NCBI GenBank assembly: GCA_002898015.1
Contig: BDTM01000039.1
Coordinates: 1 to 64,000, forward strand
Length of the DNA: 64,000 bases
DNA from: a bacterium BMS3Bbin03
GTDB taxonomy: Bacteria > Zhuqueibacterota > JdFR-76 > BMS3Abin05
Reading direction: 5' to 3'
In this document: positions 27,590 to 37,202 of the stretch, in pieces
Position numbering within the stretch: the first letter of the stretch is position 1
How the letters are laid out: every line of letters begins with the position of its first letter
Notes under the pieces: generated by a model
The model's input: only the letters and a program-made list of their open reading frames with translations
Database searches by the model: none
Told to the model about the DNA's origin: nothing
Made by a program: the position numbers and the translations under genes

Positions 27590-28795
27590 TTACGACTGCT
27601 TTTTTCTGCCCGGAGAACGCGTCAGCCGAAGCGCTTTCTTTAGGTTCTCCCAGCGTTGAAATTCCTCCGGATTGATTGTCTGCAAATCTTTAAAATACTG
27701 TTGAAACCAGAGGCCAAATACGAGTACAAAAAATGTGATGAATCCGCCGGTGAGAGCAATCAGCAGTCGGCTGGGCCAATATTTATGTTCCGGCGGTTCT
27801 GCCCGATCCAGAATCTGGACCGTCGGCGTATCTCTGGCCTCTTCAATTTTGGCCTGATAATATTGTTGATTTAAAAGCTGAAACACGGTTTCCAGAACCC
27901 GTACATTTCTTGTTAATTCGGCCAATTGGAGTCCGATTTCGGGCGCTTCCGAAAAGGCCACAAAAAACTCTTTCCGGCTGATCAGGGGTTGATCCCCTCC
28001 GAACTGGATTTTTTCGTATTGCTGATTTAAAGCTGTAATTTCCGAACGCAGCAATTGAAGCCCCGGGTTGTCCTGTTTCATTGATTTTCGGAGCACTTGC
28101 AACTGCACCCGCTTGATAATAATTTTCGCCTTTAATTCACCGGCCTGCTTAATCGCCTGCTTAATCTGCTCCGGGAGATTGATTGTTTTGTGACTCTCCT
28201 GAAAACTCGCCAATGCCTCGGAAGCTTTTCGAAGCGAAATTCGAGTCGAATCCAATTGATGCGCAATGTAAATTCTCGCGCTTCTGGCCCGGGAAACCAT
28301 TTTCTGGCGGTTTAACCGGTCCAATTCCTGAATATAGTAATTGGCCAGATCGGCAGCCATTTTCGGTGACCGGGCTTTCACCTGAAGAATAATCATGCCG
28401 TCCCGGGTGTCCATCATATCTGTCTGCGCGGCTAATTGACGCAGTGTCTTTTCAAGGCTCTTTTGGTGCCATCGTTTTTGCAGATCAAATTGACGGATTA
28501 ACCGTTCTTTCAGAGTACGGCTGCGGAGCATCTGCAAAAATATTTTGGTCTGCTGTGTATTTGCAGAAGGAAAAATCCCGGCAAGCTGAATTTGCGAAAA
28601 GGCCTGCAAATACCTTGAAGAACTCCTCTCGGCAGGCGGCAGCACACTCGTTTTCGCCTTGTAATATTTGGGCAATCCATAACTAAGCGCATAAAAGAGA
28701 ACGGTCATTCCCAAAACCCAGCGAAGGATGAGCCATTTCCGCCGGAACACGATAATTAAATAATCCAGAATATTGAACCTATTTTCCCATTGCAT
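27590..28795 (-). CDS. Wzz/GumC-type polysaccharide chain-length/co-polymerase protein
   Basis: N- and C-terminal TM segments, coiled coil; 'RFNILDYLIIVFRRKWLILRWVLGMTVLFYALSYGLPKYYKAKTSVLPP'; no kinase domain. Confidence 0.85.
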   Translation of the reverse strand: MQWENRFNILDYLIIVFRRKWLILRWVLGMTVLFYALSYGLPKYYKAKTSVLPPAERSSSRYLQAFSQIQLAGIFPSANTQQTKIFLQMLRSRTLKERLIRQFDLQKRWHQKSLEKTLRQLAAQTDMMDTRDGMIILQVKARSPKMAADLANYYIQELDRLNRQKMVSRARSARIYIAHQLDSTRISLRKASEALASFQESHKTINLPEQIKQAIKQAGELKAKIIIKRVQLQVLRKSMKQDNPGLQLLRSEITALNQQYEKIQFGGDQPLISRKEFFVAFSEAPEIGLQLAELTRNVRVLETVFQLLNQQYYQAKIEEARDTPTVQILDRAEPPEHKYWPSRLLIALTGGFITFFVLVFGLWFQQYFKDLQTINPEEFQRWENLKKALRLTRSPGRKKQS

Positions 28796-30338
28796 TGCGA
28801 ACCACCAGATAAACAGTTGCAGCCTGCGCAGCGGCCAGCATAATTTCCCGGAAAAGCTTCCAGTAATCCCGCACGGGCTTCTCAGGAATCCAGATGATAT
28901 CCCCGGGTTCCAGACGCTTAACCTGCTTCGGTTTTAACCACTCGCCGCTCCTGGCTCGAATAACACGAATCTTGCTTTTTCGAGCATTCCAATTAAATCC
29001 TCCGGTATGGCGAATATAATCTTTTATTTTCCAATTCGGATGGTATTCCACATTTCCAGGGAAAAGCACCTGCCCGGAGACCCGCACAAAATGCTTGTTT
29101 CTTGGAATTTCGATTAAATCGCCGCTTCGCAGCACGACATTCTGAGTGGAGTCATCCGATAAAAACAGCCGCACAAAATCAACCGACATTCGGCCTGGAA
29201 TTTCACGCGATTTTAATTTGTAATAGTCATATTCCATTTCCGTCATATCCGATATCTGCATTTTCTTCAAACGTTCGTATTCGAGGTCTCGCCGGGTCTC
29301 CCGGCTGCTGCGAATGAGTTTTGCCTCGATTAACGAGGCTTCAGGTGTAAATCCTCCGGCTTTTTCAATGAGATCCCGCAAACGCATTTTGCCTTCATTG
29401 ATGGGATATTGTCCCGGGTAATTCACTTCCCCCGTGATTCGGACACTTCTCTTTTTATGCCAGAGCTGCATTTTACGCACGTAAATCCGGTCATCCGGCA
29501 CAACCTGGAAGTTTTTCCAGAAATTGGGCGCCGAAGAATCGGAAGTCGTGATATAATAGCGCCGAATCGTCACCCCATCCGGCCGAAAGCGAGCCACTTC
29601 GATTGAATCGGCTGCGGCATCCGGCGCCAATCCACCCGCCAGCCGGATGACATTCGCGACACTTTCACCCGGCAGACACTCAAAATCACCCGGCCGCAAT
29701 ATGGCCCCCAAAACAGAAACTCGATGAGACGCCACAGGCACAAAAATAATATCCCCGTCTCGCAGAAATGGATTTGCCTGAAGATTGCCCAATCTTTTGT
29801 ACGCTAAAAGGTCGACACGATGATTGAGATTGTCTTTTCCAATGATTTCAATATTTCGAAGGGAAGATTTTTTTGTGAGCCCGCCCGCCATGTTGATGGC
29901 ATCGGAGACGCGATCAATTGCCGGTATAATGACAACACCCGGATGCCTGATTTCGCCCGTGACATGCACCCGGAAAGTTCGGACAGATTTAAGCGTCAGG
30001 GTGGTTGAAGCAGGAGAAAACAGCTTTTTCGTGCGTTCATCTAAAAGAGACTTGACTGATTTGAGAGATTTTCCGCTGACCGTAAATTCTCCGACATTCG
30101 GAAGGATCAGCTTGCCCTGCGGTGTCACCGGAAGCGTGTACGAAAAATTCTTCTCGCCCCACAACGAATAAACAAGCACATCTCCCGGACCGAGAACATA
30201 CAATTCCGGAGAAATCGGCCCTTCAAATGAGTGCGAAGAGAGCTGATACTGCGCTATCAAATTCTTCTGGGCAAAGAGATTTGAAATCGTTAAAACCGAT
30301 AGATAAATCAGAAAGATAAAAAAAACCGATCGGCGCAC
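28779..30338 (-). CDS. Polysaccharide export protein (Wza-like; multiple SLBB domains)
   Basis: 'YVLGPGDVLVYSLWGEKNFSYTLPVTPQGKLILPNVGEFTVSGKSL' and repeated SLBB segments ('VHVTGEIRHPGVVIIPAIDRVSDAINMAGG'). Confidence 0.93.
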   Translation of the reverse strand: MRRSVFFIFLIYLSVLTISNLFAQKNLIAQYQLSSHSFEGPISPELYVLGPGDVLVYSLWGEKNFSYTLPVTPQGKLILPNVGEFTVSGKSLKSVKSLLDERTKKLFSPASTTLTLKSVRTFRVHVTGEIRHPGVVIIPAIDRVSDAINMAGGLTKKSSLRNIEIIGKDNLNHRVDLLAYKRLGNLQANPFLRDGDIIFVPVASHRVSVLGAILRPGDFECLPGESVANVIRLAGGLAPDAAADSIEVARFRPDGVTIRRYYITTSDSSAPNFWKNFQVVPDDRIYVRKMQLWHKKRSVRITGEVNYPGQYPINEGKMRLRDLIEKAGGFTPEASLIEAKLIRSSRETRRDLEYERLKKMQISDMTEMEYDYYKLKSREIPGRMSVDFVRLFLSDDSTQNVVLRSGDLIEIPRNKHFVRVSGQVLFPGNVEYHPNWKIKDYIRHTGGFNWNARKSKIRVIRARSGEWLKPKQVKRLEPGDIIWIPEKPVRDYWKLFREIMLAAAQAATVYLVVRNAMGK

Positions 30339-30466
30339 AGAATTCTCCCGATATCATTAAAAAATTTGGCCGCTATTCAGCGCTTTATATTGGATTTAAT
30401 TTAAATAAATTTCATGAAGGAATCAATTAATATTTTAAAAGTTTCGAAGGCCGCTTAAAATAGGGC

Positions 30467-30493
30467 CAGGGCAGGCATAAAACGCCCGCCCTG
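30467..30493 (-). terminator. Stem-loop downstream of the 30513-33041 gene
   Basis: cagggcaggc-ataaaac-gcccgccctg, 10-bp stem with one mismatch; on the minus strand followed by GCCCTATTTT (weak T tract). Confidence 0.4.
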
Positions 30494-30512
30494 ATTCGGG
30501 AGGAGGAAAGAT

Positions 30513-33041
30513 TTAGCGCACCAGAACCATTTTTTTGGTTTGAATGGCATGATTCGTTTTTAATCGATAGAGATAAACGCCGCTGCTGACGGGTTCTCCG
30601 AATGTGTTCGTCGCATTCCAGAGGACCTGGCTGCGTCCGGCCGGTAATGCCCCAAGTTCATATGATTTCACGAGTTGACCGGAAAGATTGTAAATATCGA
30701 TGCCGACCGTATCTGCCTTTGTCAGACTAAAACTAATCATTGTCACCGGATTAAATGGGTTGGGATAATTTTGATTTAAAACAATTGTTTCCGGAATTTG
30801 AGATTCCGGCTTCTTATCGTCCGGTTTTTGCGGAGGATCCGGATACTGCACGGAACCGTCCACCCGGCTTTTTATCAAAACAAAATACATATTAGAATTA
30901 TCCGTTCCGTAATTTCCCCCTAAAACCACTTTTCCGCTGTCCTGAAGGGTGTGATACACCTGAAAAGTCTCGGCGTGTTCATCCACAATTTTATAGGCTG
31001 TGGTGTCCCACGCGGCCAGCCACTCCGGGAGCGTTGTGAGGCGAGTGTCATAGCCCACGTAAAGATCGACTCTTTGATTCACGGTGAATTCCAAAAAATC
31101 ATTTCCGGTACTAAACTTATCGTCATTTGCCGTTTTCAGCCAGATTGCCGATTTTAAATCGTTTGGGATCGAAGCAATTTTGTAATCACGATCGACATAA
31201 TAAGACGTCCCTTCCTGAACGGCTGCCGGTTGATAATCCGGCCGATTGATTGCAGCAACATGAACAGGCTGTGCAAACCGGTAAGAGATCGAGTAATTCG
31301 GCGGTAAAATGTTTCCTGCCAGGTCTGTCATGTTTTGAAACGAAAGCGCGTACGGCATCCCAAGTATATGGGTGGCGGTGTACAAAACAACCTGCGTTCC
31401 GGTTGAATCCGCCTCCACACGATAAATGTGAATAGCCGGCTCGATTGTGTAGTTTGCCACGTCTCCGACGGCATCCGGGTTCATGGCTTCACTGAAAATT
31501 AATTCGACCCGCTGACGATCCAGAAGATTGACTTTTACGATATACGGAGGTAAATTATCATTGAAACTGTACTCATATTCGAACGAAGCCGTCATCGTAT
31601 TCCGGTTCAAATCTTTTACATCGTGGACGGTTAGTCTGTATTTTTCACCGTAAAAGTGCTTCTCCGTGTTGAGCGTCACTTTCTTGAGTGACGTGTCAAC
31701 CTCAACTTCCAGGATTTTGACGGGCGGATCAATCGAATAATGATTTTTGTCCTTGATGGACTGGTAGTTCATCTTCTCATTGAATTCAATAGAAATGGTG
31801 TACACATCGGGCACAGCCACTTTTACCACGGTGGGCGGAGAAACATCCGAATATGTGTAGACAATGATGTACGGAATTTTCATTTCGTTCCCATTTTCAT
31901 CTTTAATATGTTGAAATGTCAAACGATAGGATGTCGAGAATTCGTGTTGACCCGTGTGTAAGATAATCGTTTTCTGATCATTTCCGAGTTCAACGGATTG
32001 GACGGCAACCGCGGGTTCAATTTTGTAATTTGACCGGTTCGTTGCGGATGCCCGGTCAATCGCCTCACTAAATTCCATTGAAATTGCCCGGCGGTCGATC
32101 AATTGAAAATTGGTCAAATAGGGCGGCTGTGTGTCTTTAAACCGGTAGGAGAAATGGTAAGGCAGCGGCATTTTATTATGGTGCTTATCTTCAATGTCGG
32201 CAATCGTTAATTTATAGTCCGTCTCATATTGATGCACGCCTGTGATTAAAGTGACCACCTGATTAGTAGAATCCAATTGAACCTGCAGAATGTTCACACC
32301 GGGCGAAATTGAATAATTGGATATTTGGACTGCCGAATAGGGATTCAGAGATTCACTAAAATGGATGACGAGTTTCGTCAGGGAAACCCGATCAACGGAA
32401 ACGACACTTGGGGGTTCCGTATCGGAAAATTGGTAATTTGTTTGATAGACAGATGCAATTTTAACACCGTTGTGGTTTTTAACATTCAGAATTTTCAATG
32501 TGTAGGTGACCCCAATCTGGTGCTCTTCCGTGTTCAAACTCACCTCTGTGGAGTCCTGGCTGAGGCTGATTGACCGGATAGCAATAGAAGGCTCGATTTG
32601 ATAATTCGACAGATTCACCACAGAAGCCGCGTCCATCGGCTGGCTGTATTTTACAAGCAGGTTACGCCGGTTGACTCTTTTGGTCTGCAAAACCGTCGGG
32701 GGCGTCTGCGGAACGGCACTTTTCAAAACGATAGACACTTCTTCCGAAAAATCACTTTCGTTATTGGCCGTATCGTAAGCCGTAACCGCGAAGTAATACC
32801 GAATCCCGGTCTGCAAATTTTCAACGATATGAACGGTATCCAATTTGACATCCACTTTCGTCTGGTAATTTCGAGATTCCGTTCCATAATAAACCCGGTA
32901 CCCGGAAAGATCATTTTCCGTGTTTGGGCTCCAGCTAAGCGTAGCCGAACCGGCAAGAACCACAGCACTTTTTAAAAAAATCGCAAACACAAAGAACAAC
33001 CCCACCCCCGCTTTAATGCACAACCCATATCTTTTATTCAT
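30513..33041 (-). CDS. Secreted protein: FN3 domain + five ~96-aa Ig-like (Big_5-like) repeats + T9SS type A sorting domain
   Basis: 'SATLSWSPNTENDLSGYRVYYGTESRNYQ'; five repeats each starting PPxV/L..., C-terminal 'LNQNYPNPFNPVTMISFSLTKADTVGIDIYNLSGQLVKSY...SGVYLYRLKT'. Confidence 0.9.
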   Translation of the reverse strand: MNKRYGLCIKAGVGLFFVFAIFLKSAVVLAGSATLSWSPNTENDLSGYRVYYGTESRNYQTKVDVKLDTVHIVENLQTGIRYYFAVTAYDTANNESDFSEEVSIVLKSAVPQTPPTVLQTKRVNRRNLLVKYSQPMDAASVVNLSNYQIEPSIAIRSISLSQDSTEVSLNTEEHQIGVTYTLKILNVKNHNGVKIASVYQTNYQFSDTEPPSVVSVDRVSLTKLVIHFSESLNPYSAVQISNYSISPGVNILQVQLDSTNQVVTLITGVHQYETDYKLTIADIEDKHHNKMPLPYHFSYRFKDTQPPYLTNFQLIDRRAISMEFSEAIDRASATNRSNYKIEPAVAVQSVELGNDQKTIILHTGQHEFSTSYRLTFQHIKDENGNEMKIPYIIVYTYSDVSPPTVVKVAVPDVYTISIEFNEKMNYQSIKDKNHYSIDPPVKILEVEVDTSLKKVTLNTEKHFYGEKYRLTVHDVKDLNRNTMTASFEYEYSFNDNLPPYIVKVNLLDRQRVELIFSEAMNPDAVGDVANYTIEPAIHIYRVEADSTGTQVVLYTATHILGMPYALSFQNMTDLAGNILPPNYSISYRFAQPVHVAAINRPDYQPAAVQEGTSYYVDRDYKIASIPNDLKSAIWLKTANDDKFSTGNDFLEFTVNQRVDLYVGYDTRLTTLPEWLAAWDTTAYKIVDEHAETFQVYHTLQDSGKVVLGGNYGTDNSNMYFVLIKSRVDGSVQYPDPPQKPDDKKPESQIPETIVLNQNYPNPFNPVTMISFSLTKADTVGIDIYNLSGQLVKSYELGALPAGRSQVLWNATNTFGEPVSSGVYLYRLKTNHAIQTKKMVLVR

Positions 33042-33292
33042 ACACCACCACTTTTTTTGTTTTTATTTCGCTTCACACTTTCAGCTTCTTCCTCTATCTT
33101 CAATATTCATACCAGTTATTTTAATTTATGTAACCCTTTGTTATTTATATCATTTCAGACGGACGGCTTCGCCAAGGCCAAACCGCGGATTACATTACTG
33201 AATGACAATATTGAAATCGGGAAATAGCCCGGGGGGTGACGAGTTTCATTTGACTTTCAGGTTGATTTTTATTATGATAAGTTTATTCAGGC

Positions 33293-34330
33293 ATGAAAAG
33301 GATGAAAGGGATTCAAAAATTGATAATGTCCACTGAAGACACAAACACAATCAAAACAAATTGGAAGCAGATTCTCAGGGAGTCTCCGGAAGTCTCGAAG
33401 CGGGCGGCTCAAAAATTTCAAATTTCCAAAAAGTGGTTCGGTCCTGCGCCGGAACTTTTTCCTTTTAAACTGAACGGGTACTGGCTCCGGCTCATCACCG
33501 CCCCGGATGACCCAATCGGAGTGCAGACTTTTCCGGACGAAAAAGAGTTTCAGGAGACCGCTTCAGCCTCTGTCGATCCTCTGCAGGAAGAGCGGTATCG
33601 AAAAGCGCCGCTTATCATTCATCGTTACCGGGACCGGGCTTTATTTCTTGTTTCAAACACCTGTGCGGTTTATTGCAGATTCTGCACCAGAAGACGGCAG
33701 GTGGGAAGGCCCCCCTTCCCCAGACAAATTCAAATCATGGAAAGTTTGAACTATCTCAGAGCTCACACCGAAATCAGGGATGTCATTCTCTCAGGCGGAG
33801 ATCCGTTGATGCTGTCCGATTCCCGGATAAGACGCCTTTTGGTTCAATTACGCCGTCTTCCGCAGATTAAGATTCTTAGAATCGGCACCCGAATGCCGGT
33901 CACGCTTCCGCAGCGAATCACGGAACCTTTGGTAAAAATCCTTCGGCACTTTCAGCCATTGTACATTTTAACTCAATTTAATCATCCTGCAGAAATGACT
34001 TCGGAAAGCCGGAGGGCCTGCACGCTTCTCGTCGAGCATGGACTGCCCGTGTTAAATCAGAGCGTGCTGTTAAAGGGGGTGAATGATGATCCTGAAGTTT
34101 TACTGGATTTGATGCGAAAACTGGTGGAAATCCGTGTGATTCCTTACTACCTGCACCAATTAGACCCGGTGCGCGGCGCACTTCATTTTCGCGTTCCGGT
34201 TGAAAAAGGCCGGGAAATCATGCAATACTTGTGGGCGCACACAGGCGGCATGGCCGTCCCAACCTATGTGTTTGACAATCCTGAGGCACCGGGTAAAATC
34301 CCCCTGTACCCGTGCGCCGGCCAATCGTAA
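33293..34330 (+). CDS. KamA-family radical SAM protein (lysine 2,3-aminomutase/EpmB-like)
   Basis: 'FLVSNTCAVYCRFCTRRRQVG' (CxxxCxxC), 'IRDVILSGGDPLMLSDSRIRRLLVQLRRLPQIKILRIGTRMPVTLPQRI', 'PYYLHQLDPVRGALHFRVPVEKG'; true start may be a few codons downstream. Confidence 0.93.
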   Translation: MKRMKGIQKLIMSTEDTNTIKTNWKQILRESPEVSKRAAQKFQISKKWFGPAPELFPFKLNGYWLRLITAPDDPIGVQTFPDEKEFQETASASVDPLQEERYRKAPLIIHRYRDRALFLVSNTCAVYCRFCTRRRQVGRPPFPRQIQIMESLNYLRAHTEIRDVILSGGDPLMLSDSRIRRLLVQLRRLPQIKILRIGTRMPVTLPQRITEPLVKILRHFQPLYILTQFNHPAEMTSESRRACTLLVEHGLPVLNQSVLLKGVNDDPEVLLDLMRKLVEIRVIPYYLHQLDPVRGALHFRVPVEKGREIMQYLWAHTGGMAVPTYVFDNPEAPGKIPLYPCAGQS

Positions 34331-34340
34331 TCAAACCCGG

Positions 34341-34970
34341 TCACCGGATTAATAAAAGCTTTTGAGACAACACAAACTTTTCGGATTTCAGCCGCGCAAA
34401 ATAGGTGCCTGACGGGACGTTTTGTCCGAACTTGTCCTGCCCATTCCAGATGGCATGATGTAATCCGGCTGACTGCTTCCGGTAAATGAGTTTATTGACC
34501 AACTGCCCTTTTACATTCCAGATGGAAAGCGACACATACGCCGTTTCAGGCACATTAAACGACAGGGTTGTCTCAGGATTAAAAGGATTCGGATAATTCT
34601 GGTAAAGAATCAAGACATCCGGCGTCGATGCCTCCGGCGGCATGGAATTAAATTTGGCGGCCGCGCTCACCTCTTTCGAAAAATTGCTCTCATTATTCCA
34701 ATAATCGTAAGCGGTCAGTGCAATGTAATAGACTTTTCCCTCTTCGAGATTTGCAATTTTGTATTGCGTGACATTGCCGACATCGATCTGGTGGGAATAG
34801 GATCGAGAGGCTGTCCCATAATAAACCCGATACCCGGCCAAATCGGATTCCGTATTCGGATCCCATTGAACGATCAAACTGCCGCGAGGACTCTGGGCCA
34901 TTCCATTTGAAAAAGCGGCCAGTGTATAAAAAAACAAAGCCGACGAAAGGAAAAAATATTTATATTTCAT
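34341..34970 (-). CDS. Secreted FN3 domain protein with T9SS type A sorting domain
   Basis: 'SLIVQWDPNTESDLAGYRVYYGTASRSY' near-identical to the 30513-33041 FN3; 'LYQNYPNPFNPETTLSFNVPETAYVSLSIWNVKGQLVNKL'. Confidence 0.9.
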   Translation of the reverse strand: MKYKYFFLSSALFFYTLAAFSNGMAQSPRGSLIVQWDPNTESDLAGYRVYYGTASRSYSHQIDVGNVTQYKIANLEEGKVYYIALTAYDYWNNESNFSKEVSAAAKFNSMPPEASTPDVLILYQNYPNPFNPETTLSFNVPETAYVSLSIWNVKGQLVNKLIYRKQSAGLHHAIWNGQDKFGQNVPSGTYFARLKSEKFVLSQKLLLIR

Positions 34971-34990
34971 AAATACGCTCTACTCAAAAT

Positions 34991-36067
34991 TTAGCTGCTG
35001 TATTTCCGCCAATTCGGGTGTTTAATTTTATAAATTGAAATTTTATAATTGAGCACGCGCGCCGAAATACTCAACAGCTTCGCGGCGTCCTTCTGCACCC
35101 AATTCGTCATCTTCAACGCCTTGAGAATAACCTCTTTCTCAACATCTGCCAACTTCAATGTGCTTAAACTCATGATTGTGGAAGATTGTTTCCTTCTATC
35201 TTTGCCGCCGGCTGCAAAATAATCCCGTCCGGGCATTGCCAGATCTTGCGGCATAATCGGTTTTCTTTCTTCTTCCAAAAGAACGGCTCGTTCGATCATA
35301 TTCCTTAACTCACGAATGTTCCCCGGCCAATTGTGATGGATGAGCAAATCCATTGTCTCCGGGTGGAAACCGGGCACATCTTTCCGAAGCTCCTGTGAAA
35401 ATTTTCGCCTGAAAAATTCAGCAATCAAGGGAATATCCTCCCGTCGATTTCTCAGAGGCGGCAGTTGGATATTTACCACATTAATACGATAGTAGAGATC
35501 GGACCGGAAATTCCCCACATCGATTTCCCGAATAAGGTCTTTATTGGTCGCGGCAATAACCCGGACATTCACCTGGATCACCTGGTTTCCCCCCACTCTT
35601 GAGAATTCCTGATCCTGCAAAACCCGTAAAATTTTTGACTGAGTGGTTAAATGCATGTCGCCGATTTCATCCAAAAAAATGGTGCCGCCGTCGGCTTCCT
35701 CAAATTTCCCTTTGCGCCGTTGAAAAGCCCCGGTAAAAGCCCCTTTTTCGTGGCCAAATAGTTCACTTTCCAGGAGATTCTCAGGAAGTGCGGCACAATT
35801 TACCTTGACAAAAGGTTTTGTGGAACGCGTGCTGATGAACTGAATCAATCCAGCAATGAGTTCTTTCCCCGTCCCCGTTTCGCCATGAATTAAAACCGTC
35901 GCATTACTCTTGGCGATTTTTTTAATCAAAGCAAAAATGTCTTTCATCTCGGAACTGCGGCTCACCAGCGGGTAATTGTGGTCAAAGCCGAAATTCCCCC
36001 AGTTTCTTTCAATCGATTTATTCGATACGTCCTTCATTTCAATGACCTTTTCAGCGGCTTTCGGCAT
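34991..36067 (-). CDS. Sigma-54 interaction domain transcriptional activator (no receiver domain), Fis-type HTH
   Basis: 'IHGETGTGKELIAGLIQ', 'ELFGHEKGAFTGAFQRRKGKFEEADGGTIFLDEIGD', 'NWPGNIRELRNMIERAVLLEE'. Confidence 0.92.
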   Translation of the reverse strand: MPKAAEKVIEMKDVSNKSIERNWGNFGFDHNYPLVSRSSEMKDIFALIKKIAKSNATVLIHGETGTGKELIAGLIQFISTRSTKPFVKVNCAALPENLLESELFGHEKGAFTGAFQRRKGKFEEADGGTIFLDEIGDMHLTTQSKILRVLQDQEFSRVGGNQVIQVNVRVIAATNKDLIREIDVGNFRSDLYYRINVVNIQLPPLRNRREDIPLIAEFFRRKFSQELRKDVPGFHPETMDLLIHHNWPGNIRELRNMIERAVLLEEERKPIMPQDLAMPGRDYFAAGGKDRRKQSSTIMSLSTLKLADVEKEVILKALKMTNWVQKDAAKLLSISARVLNYKISIYKIKHPNWRKYSS

Positions 36068-36323
36068 TCTAAATCCTTCTTTAATGGTTCAACTCTATTA
36101 AATTCAGCTCGAAAACGAGCAAAATCTATTCCATTAATTCCAATATTGTAATTTGCAACTTTTCCGAAGCCTTTAATTTTATCGGCTAATTTCATAGAAA
36201 AAAATAGCCCAAATTTAATTTGGCTTACAATATTGTGATTAGAGATTGCAGAATAAAACGGTGTGCGCGGAAAGTTTTTCGCCGGTGAAAATAAAACCGG
36301 TCCCGGCTGACAAAACTTCCTAA

Positions 36324-37202
36324 CTAACGAATTTTAAACGAATTTTCACTTTTTAGGCGGGCTTCTAAAAAACGCTTCATTCCCCTTAAATCCGTTATCG
36401 AAAACGGAACGGGAATATTTTCCTGTCTTAATGCACGGGCGAGCCGCACAATCTCGGGCTCTCTGAGATTTGCTTTTTGCAGAATGGGCACATCCGAAAA
36501 AAAATCTATTTTTGTCCCATCAAAAATCAATTGTCCGTTCTTTAAACAAAGGATTCGATCAACCGTTTCCGCAATAAACGCCATGTCGTGGGAAACCAGT
36601 ATCACGGTCCGGCCTGAATTTTTAAGGCTCCGGATAAACGATTTTAATCTCAAAACACCCCTAAAATCCATTCCCGCCGTGGGTTCATCAAAAATGAGAA
36701 CTTCCGGTTTCATCACGAGAATGCTGGCGATGGCCACACGCCTTTTTTGCCCTTCACTCAGATGAAACGGCGCCCGGTCTCTGAAATCTTCAAAATCCAA
36801 CTCAAGGAGATCGAATGCCTCCCGGACCCGCTTTTCAATCTCATTCCCGGGTATTTTAAGATTTCTCGGGCCGTAGGAAACTTCGTCGTACACGGTATTT
36901 TCAAAAAATTGTAATTCCGGAAATTGAAAAACAATCCCGATTTTTTTGCGGATGTTACCCGGAATCTTTTTCTGCCCGGTAATGTCCTTATGATCAATAA
37001 GCACACGGCCGGAAACAGGTTTTAGCAAACCGTTAAAATGCTGAATCAGCGTGGTTTTACCGGAACCGCTCGGGCCGACAATTCCGACGAATTCCCCCGA
37101 ATCGATCCGAAATGAAATATTTTGCAGGATTTGTTCCTGGCCGAAAAAGCCCTCTATGCCTTGAGTGTACCGGAATGATACATTTTCCAGACGAATCGTC
37201 AT
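36324..37202 (-). CDS. Energy-coupling factor (ECF)/CbiO-type transporter ATPase
   Basis: Walker A GPSGSGKTTL, 'SEGQKRRVAIASILVMKPEVLIFDEPTAGMD'; start refined to MTIRLENV (ATGA overlap 37199-37202). Confidence 0.9.
   Translation of the reverse strand: MTIRLENVSFRYTQGIEGFFGQEQILQNISFRIDSGEFVGIVGPSGSGKTTLIQHFNGLLKPVSGRVLIDHKDITGQKKIPGNIRKKIGIVFQFPELQFFENTVYDEVSYGPRNLKIPGNEIEKRVREAFDLLELDFEDFRDRAPFHLSEGQKRRVAIASILVMKPEVLIFDEPTAGMDFRGVLRLKSFIRSLKNSGRTVILVSHDMAFIAETVDRILCLKNGQLIFDGTKIDFFSDVPILQKANLREPEIVRLARALRQENIPVPFSITDLRGMKRFLEARLKSENSFKIR

Noticed and set aside
31259-32702. CRISPR-like or direct DNA repeat array
   Set aside because: Repeats are at protein level (about 96 aa) with diverged nucleotides; no short identical repeats with spacers. 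No CRISPR array seen elsewhere in the window
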